From positions 26,672 through 90,671 of the forward strand of contig JANQPQ010000004.1 of the NCBI GenBank assembly GCA_028285445.1: a stretch of DNA of 64,000 nucleotides, in the 5' to 3' direction. Positions within the stretch are counted from its first letter, which is position 1. Each line of letters begins with the position of its first letter. This stretch comes from Cyclobacteriaceae bacterium (lineage in GTDB: Bacteria; Bacteroidota; Bacteroidia; Cytophagales; Cyclobacteriaceae). The position numbers and the translations under genes are program-made. A model generated the notes under the pieces. That model saw nothing but the letters and a program-made list of their open reading frames with translations. It was not told the DNA's origin and made no database searches. Shown in pieces: positions 54,653 through 63,511 of the stretch.

Positions 54653-55747
54653 TTAGATTGAAACTCGAATGTATTGAGCCGGGCTTTCCCCGGTATCATC
54701 AGGTGCCACTCTTACCAGTATGGTAGTTTCGTCAAGTAGTCTAACGTCAGTGGGGCGAGTATCGGGCAAATGAATCTCTCTAATTTCCGTTAAGGCCCGG
54801 CTATCCTGAACTTGCCATACTTTAATTTTCCCATTTGGCCTGCCAGGAGTGGGAAGGCTAAACAGCTGGATCAACCTTCCATCTTCCAACTGATAGAGCT
54901 GGTGAGTATTCGGCAAATGAGTTGGTTGTGCTCCGTCGGGACTATAGACGGAGATATCCTTCTTTTCGATACCATCTACTACACTGCGGTTTAGCACAAC
55001 CATGAAATCCATTGAGGTTATCCCTTGAAACCAGTATTCGTTTTGTGGGGCATTAGTATGGCGAATATCACCAATTATCAAATCGTCTTGATCACGCTGG
55101 GCTAATTCTGTATTGTTAAGAAGAAGGAGTTCAGCAGCAAGCACTTCCTCCCTGGTGAGGTTCTGATCTTGAGGGAATAGATTTCCGAAGCTGTATTCCG
55201 GTTTGATACTTTCGGCTGATGCGAATTCAGCATCAGTAATTTCTTGAATAAATCCTCTCTTGGGTTCGGCATTTATAGACTTGATCAGTTCACCACCTTT
55301 TGAAACGGCGTAGTACATATTCGTGGAACTACCTGCGTTTGTGATTTTGAGCACACTGTTTTCTATAAACTCATATTCATCTCCGCTGTCTTCACCGTAT
55401 AGCTGAGTACTAATTAAAGACCTACCGCTATTGCCAAACACCTTGAGAAAATAGATGGTATCTCCGCTGGTGGGGTCTTCCGATTTAGTTATACACAGGT
55501 AGTTGCCATTGGATTCTTCCGCCCTAAGCAGGGTCTCATCGACAAATTGGCTAGTTGGGTCTTCAATAGAATCATTTGGAAAATATATTGGAAGCTTTTC
55601 GCTGATTTCACTGAAGAATGAGAAGCCTTGGGATGACACAGGTTCCTCAGCCCTGGTTTCTATCGACGTTTCTTGATTGGATTCATCAGATTTATTACCA
55701 CCACAGGCAATTAACACTAGAGCTGATAGGCAAACAATCGTTCTCAT
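54653..55747 (-). CDS. Lipoprotein of unknown function
   Basis: From the ATG at 55747 the product is 364 residues with a lipobox ALVLIAC, followed by GGNKSDES and an acidic linker. The mature part, with blade-like segments such as NYLCITKSEDPTSGDTIYFL and TTILVRVAPDDTGES, may form a beta-propeller-like fold. I recognise no family. It converges with the CHAT-cluster gene across 26 bases. Confidence 0.7.
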   Translation of the reverse strand: MRTIVCLSALVLIACGGNKSDESNQETSIETRAEEPVSSQGFSFFSEISEKLPIYFPNDSIEDPTSQFVDETLLRAEESNGNYLCITKSEDPTSGDTIYFLKVFGNSGRSLISTQLYGEDSGDEYEFIENSVLKITNAGSSTNMYYAVSKGGELIKSINAEPKRGFIQEITDAEFASAESIKPEYSFGNLFPQDQNLTREEVLAAELLLLNNTELAQRDQDDLIIGDIRHTNAPQNEYWFQGITSMDFMVVLNRSVVDGIEKKDISVYSPDGAQPTHLPNTHQLYQLEDGRLIQLFSLPTPGRPNGKIKVWQVQDSRALTEIREIHLPDTRPTDVRLLDETTILVRVAPDDTGESPAQYIRVSI

Positions 55748-56097
55748 GGTTTTCAATTTAGGATGGGCGTTAGGTATCAATCCATAACAATGTAGTCAAA
55801 ATGCTAAAAGGGAATGAATACTCTAATGCAAGTTCTGAACAAAAGGTGCAAATAATGGGGAGTCGCCCCCGGACTGATATAGGTACTGACCGGCGGCGGT
55901 CGAGAGAATTGTATTACACCAGATAAATTAAACGTAACTTTTGATAACTACCTTGTATTCAAGGTCGTGAAAGGAGATTATGGGAGGGGCTGCGATTGGT
56001 ATAGAGGATTATAAACCCCAATGCACCACCGCAAGCCAGGCAAACGAGCGCGAGCTGAGAGCTGGCGAATTATCAGCGTACTATTTAAATTGACTGC
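55748..56097. other. 350-base non-coding region before the GGT-like gene
   Basis: I see no open frame of significance, no RNA gene and no strong promoter match. A short GACCG-GCGG-CGGTC hairpin is visible near 55890. The two flanking genes are divergent, so this holds both promoters. Confidence 0.4.
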
Positions 56098-57771
56098 ATG
56101 AAGATACTACCAAGTTTCTTTGTTACCGCAGCGACATTGTTTGCAGTAGCATGCGGAAATAATACAATTCCTAACTGGCAACAAACATCAATTCAGGCAG
56201 ACACGCTGGAATCCTTTATCACCAGTACGTTTGGGGCGAATGCGGTTGGTGTGGGGAATCAACTAATGGCTGAAGGAGGTACGGCAATGGATGCTGCCCT
56301 GTCCGTAGCGTTAGCCCAAAGTGTTTTAACTGGGGGTAAGTATGTGAGCTTAGGAGGTATGATGACATTGCTTTACTATGAGGCTGAAACAGGTAAGGTA
56401 TTCAACATGAACGCAGCATGGTCTATCCCTCAAAAGGAAACTAATCCACTTACTATTCAACTTACAAGATACACCGTAGATTCTATCAGGACTTATGGGA
56501 GAGTTGATGGCAGAACAGTTCTAGTCCCCGGCTTCATGAAAGGAGTGGGCAGGGCCCACGCTAGATTTGGGAGACTTTCCTTGGCAAAGGTTTTTGAACA
56601 TGCCATTAGTATCGCAGACACCGGAGTGATTTGGGACCAAACTGATCAGAATGCGTTTCTCAATTGGAAAAACATCCTGTTGGAGTATCCAGAAACAAGG
56701 GAAGTTTTTACAAAGGCCGATGGCTCCTTTTATGAAGTTGGCGATAAGTTTGTTCAACCGCAACTGGCAGCTACATTACGGGCCGTTGTAAGCGAAGGCA
56801 TCGACTATATGTATGGAGGCCCATGGGCCCAAAAGTTCGTACGATCGGTGCAGGAGAAAGGTGGGAAGGTTACGATGGCAGATATGACTAATTATGACGT
56901 GATCTGGTCAGAGCCTGCGCATATCAATTATCGCGGGTATGATGTATTTGCGCACGGTTACCCTGCTTGGGGTGGTGGTCGCCTGCTTGAACTACTTAAA
57001 ATTGCTGAAGCTGCAGAACTAAGTGAAAGCGGACACTACGCTACTTCTCCAGAGAGCTTATTCAAGATGTTCGTTATTTTGAAGGGAAACAATAAGGTTT
57101 GGTATGACGATTACGAAGAGTACGACCAGAGCTTGTCGGATGACGAAGCTAAAAAGAGCTGGGACAAAATGGCTTCGGATGCGGAAGAAGTCAAAATACC
57201 ATCCTCAAAATACAATGGCAAGCATTCTGCCGCGGTGGTGGCTACCGATCGATGGGGCAATATGGTTGCCTTGCTTCACAGTGTGAATACCTTTAATTGG
57301 GGAGCAAACGGAATATTTGTGGATGGTGTTTCCATTCCAGACCCAGCCACTTTCCAACAACAGGAGATCATGAGAGCTGGCGCTGGGAACAGGCTGCCGG
57401 AAGGGACTAATCCAGGTATGGTGTTTTTGAAAGGCAGGCCTATCATTGCGTTTTCTTGCATTGGCAACCACCTTAGACAACAAAGTTTCAGCTCTCTGGT
57501 TAATGCTCTCGATTTTCAACTGACCCCTCAGCAGGCATCGGATACCGCAACCATTGGTGTCTATCGAAACTATGGTTCATATCGTAACCTAAGATTAGGT
57601 GTGAAGGTAGGCTCTATACCCAAAAATGTGAAGAAGCAGGCTCGAGAATTAGGTGGACTTTACCAAGACGACAGAACGATAAAAGCGTGGTATTGGACTG
57701 CCCTTAAAAGAAACTGGGAAACTGGCGAAGTTCTAGGAACCAGCGTAGCGCAGAAACCTTCTGGTGAATAA
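56098..57771 (+). CDS. Gamma-glutamyltransferase-family lipoprotein lacking the catalytic Thr
   Basis: The 557-residue protein has a lipobox FAVAC (Cys19) and then GGT-family features such as EGGTAMDAALSVALAQSVL and GLYYEAETGKV-like wording. GGTs cut themselves and attack gamma-glutamyl bonds with a Thr in TTHxSV. Here the matching segment is GKHSAAVV (Gly374, Lys375, His376), so the nucleophile is missing. The glutamate-binding Arg motif and the later SSMSPT motif (here GTNPGM) are also changed. It is probably not a normal GGT; an acyltransferase-like or non-catalytic binding role is possible. Confidence 0.78.
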   Translation: MKILPSFFVTAATLFAVACGNNTIPNWQQTSIQADTLESFITSTFGANAVGVGNQLMAEGGTAMDAALSVALAQSVLTGGKYVSLGGMMTLLYYEAETGKVFNMNAAWSIPQKETNPLTIQLTRYTVDSIRTYGRVDGRTVLVPGFMKGVGRAHARFGRLSLAKVFEHAISIADTGVIWDQTDQNAFLNWKNILLEYPETREVFTKADGSFYEVGDKFVQPQLAATLRAVVSEGIDYMYGGPWAQKFVRSVQEKGGKVTMADMTNYDVIWSEPAHINYRGYDVFAHGYPAWGGGRLLELLKIAEAAELSESGHYATSPESLFKMFVILKGNNKVWYDDYEEYDQSLSDDEAKKSWDKMASDAEEVKIPSSKYNGKHSAAVVATDRWGNMVALLHSVNTFNWGANGIFVDGVSIPDPATFQQQEIMRAGAGNRLPEGTNPGMVFLKGRPIIAFSCIGNHLRQQSFSSLVNALDFQLTPQQASDTATIGVYRNYGSYRNLRLGVKVGSIPKNVKKQARELGGLYQDDRTIKAWYWTALKRNWETGEVLGTSVAQKPSGE

Positions 57772-58129
57772 TTGGGCTCTATTCAACTGGGACGATAAGC
57801 TCGGAGACTCGGCCGCTCGCGTTACAAACGCGTACGAACATTGGTTCCTTTACTTACCCTTCTGTTGGCTGGAGCCTATGCCAAATACTTATCACTCGGC
57901 GTCAGCCGAGCGACTGTTTGTGGAGGTAAATATAAATACTTAAACGAAATGATGCGGTCTACATGCATTACCCACGCGTAGACTTTATCCAAATAGGCAA
58001 GTTTGAGGTGGATGTATTTTTTTCTATCTTGTCAGAGACAAAGCCAGAGTGACGACAGTCACTTTGGCTTTTTTTATTATGGCCACGCAATAGAGATCAG
58101 TTTCCGGACAATTTCTAATAACCAACACT
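57772..58129. other. 358-base non-coding region with tandem hairpins and a terminator
   Basis: Two short perfect stems are visible, CGCGTT-ACA-AACGCG (57818-57832) and CTCGGC-GTCA-GCCGAG (57895-57910). They are followed by the strong terminator at 58041. I see no convincing open frame. The first 140 bases are GC-richer than the AT-rich sequence after them. Confidence 0.45.
58041..58075 (+). terminator. Intrinsic terminator between the GGT-like gene and a hypothetical gene
   Basis: A 13-bp stem (AAGCCAGAGTGAC with GTCACTTTGGCTT, one G:T pair) with a GACA loop is followed by seven T. It lies 270 bases after the GGT-like stop and 55 bases before the next start. Confidence 0.8.
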
Positions 58130-58915
58130 ATGGATCGTTTACATAAAAGTATATCAATTTTTGGAGCGATAATTACTCTATTTGTCATATCAGTATATCG
58201 CTTTAATGATGGAAAATTCTATGGAGAAGAAATTCCATTTGAAACTTTCTGGCTTGTCGCCTTTACGGGCTTATTGGCTCTGACTATATTCTTGGTTTTT
58301 GAAGATCGATTGCGACAATTAGTAGTAGACCTAAAAATATCACGAGAGAACTTGCTACGGGGTGTCGTTATCGACTATAAAAGAATTGAGGTAAATATTT
58401 TGGATGCAGAGGGATTAATCACGAATTACAAGGAAGAGGTATTCTTTAAACGAATTGGTGAACTCAAGGATCAGTATACCTCCTGGCTCAGTGTAGATGG
58501 CAAAATTGAATCATCTGAAACCAGAACAAAGAATTGCACAATAATCGAGAATGCGGCTAAAAATTATTTGAGAGTGTCTTATCGAAAGCAGAAGGCGGAT
58601 CCAATCAATAGGATTTTCGACCAAAAGTTATACTATGGTTTTAGCACACAGATAGATAACTGTTTCCCAGCAAAGGATGAAAGTTGGGGGTTGGAATTGG
58701 ACAGTCTCACTAATCGATTTGAACTAGTATTTACTTTCCCTCATTCTCGGATTCCTCGAAATTTTAGGGTTGTTGCAATCGAAAAAGACAAAAGTGAAGT
58801 CGAGCTACTTGATCACAAAGCTCTACTTTCAATTAGGGATAGCAAGTATAAGTTGTCTCTGAACTTGTTCCATCTTGACACAAAAAGGAACTACGATGTA
58901 CGATGGTCTTGGTGA
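58130..58915 (+). CDS. Two-TM protein with C-terminal beta-rich domain, function unknown
   Basis: The 261-residue protein has two membrane helices near the N-terminus (SIFGAIITLFVISVYRF and FWLVAFTGLLALTIFLVF). A cytoplasmic region follows with KEEVFFKRIGELKDQYTSW and then a beta-rich domain (FELVFTFPHSRIPRNFRVVA, SKYKLSLNLFHLD, NYDVRWSW). It has no signal or catalytic motif. The 2TM-plus-soluble layout is also used by membrane effectors in antiphage systems, but nothing else here supports such a role. It is flanked on both sides by terminator-like or non-coding DNA. Confidence 0.6.
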   Translation: MDRLHKSISIFGAIITLFVISVYRFNDGKFYGEEIPFETFWLVAFTGLLALTIFLVFEDRLRQLVVDLKISRENLLRGVVIDYKRIEVNILDAEGLITNYKEEVFFKRIGELKDQYTSWLSVDGKIESSETRTKNCTIIENAAKNYLRVSYRKQKADPINRIFDQKLYYGFSTQIDNCFPAKDESWGLELDSLTNRFELVFTFPHSRIPRNFRVVAIEKDKSEVELLDHKALLSIRDSKYKLSLNLFHLDTKRNYDVRWSW

Positions 58916-59191
58916 CTATATGCCGCTTCCGCCGCCTTTCATTCTAACTTCCATAACGTTCTATTCTGACTGTAAGAAACAATTATTTTGCAATAAATGC
59001 AATAGTTATATCAAGTGTATTAAAGCAAAAAGCCCGCCAAAATGACGAATAGTACCATTTAGCGAAGATATTGACTTAATAACGTTCTAAGGCTAGAAAT
59101 GGTTGTAAACAGACTACAGAAGATTGACGATTATCACCTTCTGTCAATAGAATGAACCCTTAGAAGCTACTATCGACCTGGCATGCTCAAT

Positions 59192-59923
59192 TTATCTCTC
59201 CAGTTCTCGATCAATAAGTTCAATAAGTAATACCACGTATTTCTTATAAGCCGGTAAAGATTTCTCCCCTAACTCTTCCTCATCTGCAAAGGCTTGCATT
59301 GTTTGAATCCTGATCTCCATTCTGTTAATGAATGAGTTATTCTTCAAAAGTGCATTGAAGTCGTCGCTTAGATTGTCTATTGCTAACTCTAGCTGTTCTT
59401 GGCTTCCTGAGTTCAGGGCTGATCCAAATGCAGAAGTTCTGCAGTGGTCAAGAATCATTTGCTCACATTCTTGCGCAATTCTCTCATGATCGTCCTCTTG
59501 GTTTAAGATATCATACCTAATGTTCTCATAGTAATTCGAGAGTTTCAATTTGAGATCTACGTCCCGAATCACATTAACATGTGGGCTGCTTATCAATGTC
59601 CTAAAGGAAGCATCGCTTCTCTGGGCACGAACACCTATCCATACAATACTGTTAAGCGTGCGCCCTACCTCTCTTTCATTTGAGAATTCAACATATCCCC
59701 TCTGTAAAATTTGATATAGCGTTGCAGCAGTTGAATCAAAGAGAGCCAACTTCTGGTTTATGTTTATTGTATCTTGAACTAACTCCTGTCTTATTGCCTT
59801 CAGGTTCTCGAAGAGTCTCTTTGAGAGTTCATGTTCTTCCCTCCATTCATCTACCAGGAAGGACGCAGTTATCCCAATAAATATTGCTAAAACTTCAAAG
59901 ATGTACTTTGAGAACTTCTTCAT
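59192..59923 (-). CDS. Single-TM protein of unknown function
   Basis: The 243-residue protein starts with a membrane helix (YIFEVLAIFIGITASFLV) directly after a short basic N-terminus, followed by WREEHELSKRLFENLKAIRQ and a mostly helical region of about 180 residues. It resembles the Bacteroidota family of small anchored proteins annotated as DUF6090, but I am not certain. No catalytic motif is visible. Confidence 0.6.
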   Translation of the reverse strand: MKKFSKYIFEVLAIFIGITASFLVDEWREEHELSKRLFENLKAIRQELVQDTININQKLALFDSTAATLYQILQRGYVEFSNEREVGRTLNSIVWIGVRAQRSDASFRTLISSPHVNVIRDVDLKLKLSNYYENIRYDILNQEDDHERIAQECEQMILDHCRTSAFGSALNSGSQEQLELAIDNLSDDFNALLKNNSFINRMEIRIQTMQAFADEEELGEKSLPAYKKYVVLLIELIDRELER

Positions 59924-60045
59924 TCAGCAGGAGATAGATTACAACACCTACAATTGGAACTACAATATATTAATTATGCGAGGACCTGGGCAAAATTTGC
60001 ACAACCCCCATTTCCGGGCTTTTTTTGTATATCAACTAATAATAT

Positions 60046-60579
60046 TTGAAACCATCAATTCTCATATTCCTGCTTGCCGCCATAAGCCTGCATTCCCAGG
60101 CTCAAAGCGGATGCAAATATGAGGGCCAAAGAGAGTTACATGGTATAGAAATATCCTGGCCTAAGAATTGGCAGTTTCAGGAACATCAGAGTGGGTTTTC
60201 TATAACTACGGTTAGCAAGGGCAAGGAACCCAAAGTGCTTGCCAACGTGCTACTACAGATAATTGATGTCTCGGGGCTGGAAGGCGGTATTGAGCAAGCA
60301 GCGAAGGACTTCTCACGGAAGTTTTACCTTGAAGAAATGACGGGGCTCCACTATGAAATAGTGAGCCAGGAGGAAGTTACTGCCCAGTTTAGTGAGAACC
60401 AATGGACTGGAAGACAATCGCAGGTGTTGGAAAGAATTTTTGACAGCCAACTAGAGGAAGTGGTATACGGCACTACCTGGAATAGCAAAAATCTCTTGCT
60501 GGTTGTAAATTACCTTCAGAAAGAAAAAAAGCTTAAGAAAAGCGTGGAATGCATACTAGCTAGCATTGCACTGAGGTAG
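60046..60579 (+). CDS. Small exported protein of unknown function
   Basis: The 177-residue protein has a signal peptide (ILIFLLAAISLHSQAQ). Its mature domain GIEISWPKNWQFQEHQSGF, LQIIDVSGLEGGIEQAA and GTTWNSKNLLLVVNYL fits a PsbP-like/Mog1-like alpha/beta fold. TTG at 60046 is the likely start: an in-frame TAA lies at 60040-60042, and no ATG precedes the signal. It lies 13 bases before the stop of a convergent gene. Confidence 0.6.
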   Translation: MKPSILIFLLAAISLHSQAQSGCKYEGQRELHGIEISWPKNWQFQEHQSGFSITTVSKGKEPKVLANVLLQIIDVSGLEGGIEQAAKDFSRKFYLEEMTGLHYEIVSQEEVTAQFSENQWTGRQSQVLERIFDSQLEEVVYGTTWNSKNLLLVVNYLQKEKKLKKSVECILASIALR

Positions 60580-60592
60580 CTCCGCCTCTCTT

Positions 60593-61513
60593 TTATTCTG
60601 TAAAGGTGAGGCGCTTTACATTCTTGCCATCAATATCCATTATGTATATCTCCCGGCCACCATCTCTGCAGGATGTGAAAGCTATCTTCTTACCATCTGG
60701 TGAAATCATTGGTGACTGGTCAAGGACGTCATTGTCAGTTAACTGTTTAATCCCGGTACCATCGGCCTTTATCATGAATAGCTCTGCTCCTGCCCAGGCC
60801 AGGTTTCGCTCTTCGCGGCTTGAGCCCGCGGGTGAAGGTTTACGGCGATAAAAGATTATACTTTCACTATTAGGGTGCCAGCGTGGCACGAAGTCATTCC
60901 AGGGGTGGTTGGTAATATTCACCTGGTTGCTTCCATCTTTGTTCATTACAAAAATTTCGTAGTTACCGGTCCTATTCGACATAAATACTATACGCTCGCC
61001 GTCAGGAGACCAGGTTGGCGCGATGTCTGATGCTTCGTCATTTGTAATGCGTTGAGGATTGCTTCCATCTACATTCATTATATAGATATTATCATTACCA
61101 TCATCCTGAGAGAAGTAGGTAATATGCTTACCATCAGGTGAATAATAGGGGTCTAAATTGGATTTACTCGCTGGTGTGATAGCCTTATTGCTGCCATCAT
61201 TAAGATCTATTACATGAATTACACTTGAGCTATTGCCATAGGAAAAGGCGGCTACCTGGCCACCATCCGGGGAAAAGAATGGATAGTAGTAATTGAGGGT
61301 ATCTTTAGTTACTCTCCAAACATCGCTTCCATCGGCATTCATCATATAGAGTTGGTTGGGGCCATCACGCTTTGAGTCAAAAACCAGGGAAGTGCCATCT
61401 GGTGACCAGGCCGCATTTCGAGAACCGGTTTTGGTAAAATCGCAGCCCACATGTTGGGCTCTTGCCGAACTGCACAGTAGTAAAACAGCTATAAAGAGAA
61501 TCGAAAGTCTCAT
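60593..61513 (-). CDS. TolB-like beta-propeller protein (PD40 repeats)
   Basis: From the ATG at 61513 the product is 306 residues with a signal peptide (LSILFIAVLLLCSSARAQ). Six to seven PD40/WD40-like repeats follow, each with a form of WSPDGxxIVFxSxRxGxxEIYVMNxDG (for example PTWSPDGERIVFMSNRTG). It is a TolB-type six-bladed propeller without the N-terminal TolB domain. These proteins bind partners or sugars in the periplasm; the ligand is unknown. An ATG 12 codons upstream is possible but less likely. Confidence 0.88.
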   Translation of the reverse strand: MRLSILFIAVLLLCSSARAQHVGCDFTKTGSRNAAWSPDGTSLVFDSKRDGPNQLYMMNADGSDVWRVTKDTLNYYYPFFSPDGGQVAAFSYGNSSSVIHVIDLNDGSNKAITPASKSNLDPYYSPDGKHITYFSQDDGNDNIYIMNVDGSNPQRITNDEASDIAPTWSPDGERIVFMSNRTGNYEIFVMNKDGSNQVNITNHPWNDFVPRWHPNSESIIFYRRKPSPAGSSREERNLAWAGAELFMIKADGTGIKQLTDNDVLDQSPMISPDGKKIAFTSCRDGGREIYIMDIDGKNVKRLTFTE

Positions 61514-61632
61514 CTGGGTTGGTTTATTGATTGGGGAATACGCCAGCAATATACCAGCCCTCTTAAGAAATTGAAATCTAGAAATGTAGCGGTGGCGCCA
61601 ATTGGCCTACTCCGGTCTACTTCAAATCAAAG

Positions 61633-62163
61633 CTAACCAGCCTCTTCGTAGGCTTCTTTTATCCAGCCTAGTACTTCTGCATCAACGTCAGCGTTATCAG
61701 TAATCTGTACGCGGTGAGTACACATACTACCAAAAGGACCAGAAGATTCCAGGCGTCCAGCCACAGGCCTATCATTGAATTTCAAGCCCAGATCAATCCT
61801 GGTTTTGGTAGATGGTTGAATGAGCAAAAACTGTCTTTTTCTGCGAAGACTTACCGACGCTTTCTTTGGTACCACTTCTACATCTTCACCAAGCTTCTTT
61901 ACTTCCGCAAGCAGTCCCTTATAAATTGGGAGTAATGCCTCCTTGCCCTTGTACTGGGTTGAAACCAGTTCGTCATTATCGTGGGAAGCTGCATCCGCAC
62001 TCCGCGTTTTCATAGCCACAAAATTGGCATAGCCATGGGTGAAGGCATGGTTTTCCTTCAGGTACTTTATTATCTCACCATGCTTCTCAATGCCTGTCCC
62101 TTTTACAATGGTTATCCACTCGGCCAGTGGCTTCCCTGTTTTATCTAAGAGTCCTTTTTCCAT
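61633..62163 (-). CDS. DUF4287/DUF5655-domain protein
   Basis: The 176-residue protein starts with a DUF4287-like region (KTGKPLAEWITIVKGTGIEK, then KENHAFTHGYANFVAMKT). It continues with DUF5655-like segments (VEVVPKKASVSLRRKRQFLL, IQPSTKTRIDLGL, DAEVLGWIKEAYEEAG). The pair of domains is known from small cytoplasmic proteins of unknown function with a predicted transport or nuclease-like role. No signal is present. Confidence 0.82.
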   Translation of the reverse strand: MEKGLLDKTGKPLAEWITIVKGTGIEKHGEIIKYLKENHAFTHGYANFVAMKTRSADAASHDNDELVSTQYKGKEALLPIYKGLLAEVKKLGEDVEVVPKKASVSLRRKRQFLLIQPSTKTRIDLGLKFNDRPVAGRLESSGPFGSMCTHRVQITDNADVDAEVLGWIKEAYEEAG

Positions 62164-62432
62164 ATTGCTTTAAGTAAACCCCGAATATAACCGCCTTGGT
62201 TTGTTCCAGGCCAAAGTAAACGTTAAGCGGGTGGTTCTTACCGGTTAATGGTCGTTTTGCCTCTTCCTACAGCAAGTAAAGGCACCACCCTGCCCGAGAA
62301 TAAACCGAAACCCAAAGTGGCAGTATCCAGTAAAATAACTAAACCATAATTGAATTAGTTATCAGTCTCTCTGCCATCCCCCTCCCCGTTCTTATTGTTA
62401 TTTGCAGCATTGGCGCCATCCAAAGCTTCTTT

Positions 62433-63416
62433 ATGGCATTCTACTCATTTAGCATTGCCCGGAAGGACCAGCTAAAGAACATTATAGTAGGATTGATTTT
62501 TTTCTTCCTGGCCATTAGAGTAAGCAAGTCAGTGCTGTGGGCTTTTTGGGATGCAGCCCCGTTGTGGCTTATCAACATTGGATTTGCGGCTCATTTAGCT
62601 GTGGGGCCATTATTTCTGCTCTATACCATGCTTCAGCTCGATTTAAAGGCTAAGCTGGTAAAGTGGAATTTTGTACACTTAATCCCCTCGTTGTTGGTTC
62701 TTTTCTTAATGACAGAGATCCAATTGGGTAATTTTTGGTATGTAGGTGGCTATACGGCACTGCTTTATCATCAACTGGTGTATATGGGCTTGTCTGCTTT
62801 GCTGATCGGCCTTATAGCCTACCAGAATAAAGGACTAAAAGCCATTCCGAAAAAGTCGCTTTTATGGGTTGGTAATCTTTGGTTGGGAATAACAACCTGG
62901 GGATTGGCATACTTCCTCAATTACGTGGTTGGAATCACTTCTTATCTGCTGGGACCAGTTCTCTATTCAGTAGTGATCTATGTGTTGAGTTTTTATGCTT
63001 TGCGCCATCAAGATATATTCAAGAAAAAGAGCAGCAAATACAGCAATCTGAAGCTTTCCAGATCGCAACTTTCCCAATACAAGGAGAAGATCCTGTCAGC
63101 AATGGACCAGTCGAAACCATATCTGGATGCTGACTTTACACTGACCAAACTATCAGAATTGGTCGCTATCCCCTCCCATATTCTCTCTCATGTTATAAAT
63201 GATGAGATCAAGACGAATTATTCTGAATTCATCAACTCTTACCGTATTGCTGAGGCCAGGGAACGGCTGGAAGATCCAGGTAACAATCACTTAAAAATAG
63301 CCAGCGTGGCCTACGATTGCGGATTTAATTCCATGTCGGCTTTTAATACAGCTTTTAAGAAAATCGCCGGAACAACTCCCTCTCAATACCGCAATAAGTT
63401 TCACCCCGTACAGTAG
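62433..63416 (+). CDS. AraC-family regulator with N-terminal membrane domain
   Basis: The ORF from the first ATG is 327 residues. It has six apparent membrane segments (for example LKNIIVGLIFFFLAIRVSK, LVVGITSYLLGPVLYSVVIY) and a C-terminal AraC-type HTH (LTKLSELVAIPSHILSHVIN, then YDCGFNSMSAFNTAFKKIAG). The same frame is open back to 62343 with no in-frame ATG, GTG or TTG. The upstream codons would encode another hydrophobic helix (LVISLSAIPLPVLIVICSIG). The true start may therefore be ATT/ATA at 62349/62346; the coordinate given is the first ATG. Confidence 0.9.
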   Translation: MAFYSFSIARKDQLKNIIVGLIFFFLAIRVSKSVLWAFWDAAPLWLINIGFAAHLAVGPLFLLYTMLQLDLKAKLVKWNFVHLIPSLLVLFLMTEIQLGNFWYVGGYTALLYHQLVYMGLSALLIGLIAYQNKGLKAIPKKSLLWVGNLWLGITTWGLAYFLNYVVGITSYLLGPVLYSVVIYVLSFYALRHQDIFKKKSSKYSNLKLSRSQLSQYKEKILSAMDQSKPYLDADFTLTKLSELVAIPSHILSHVINDEIKTNYSEFINSYRIAEARERLEDPGNNHLKIASVAYDCGFNSMSAFNTAFKKIAGTTPSQYRNKFHPVQ

Positions 63417-63511
63417 GCCTGCTTAATTAATTAATCTGTAGTTGCGATTAGTGAATAACTCGGGAGAGGAATAACTGGGTCGCTAGGTTGCGGCAATTGT
63501 TCTGCATACTT

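Noticed and set aside
43256..57919. An 11-base match AGCGACTGTTT at 43256 and 57909
   Set aside because: Matches of this length are expected by chance in 64 kb and the flanks differ.
57772..59191. Integron attC sites around the 58,130 gene
   Set aside because: GTTxxxx-like fragments and short stems occur, but no pair of R/L core sites with an attC-length palindrome could be drawn.
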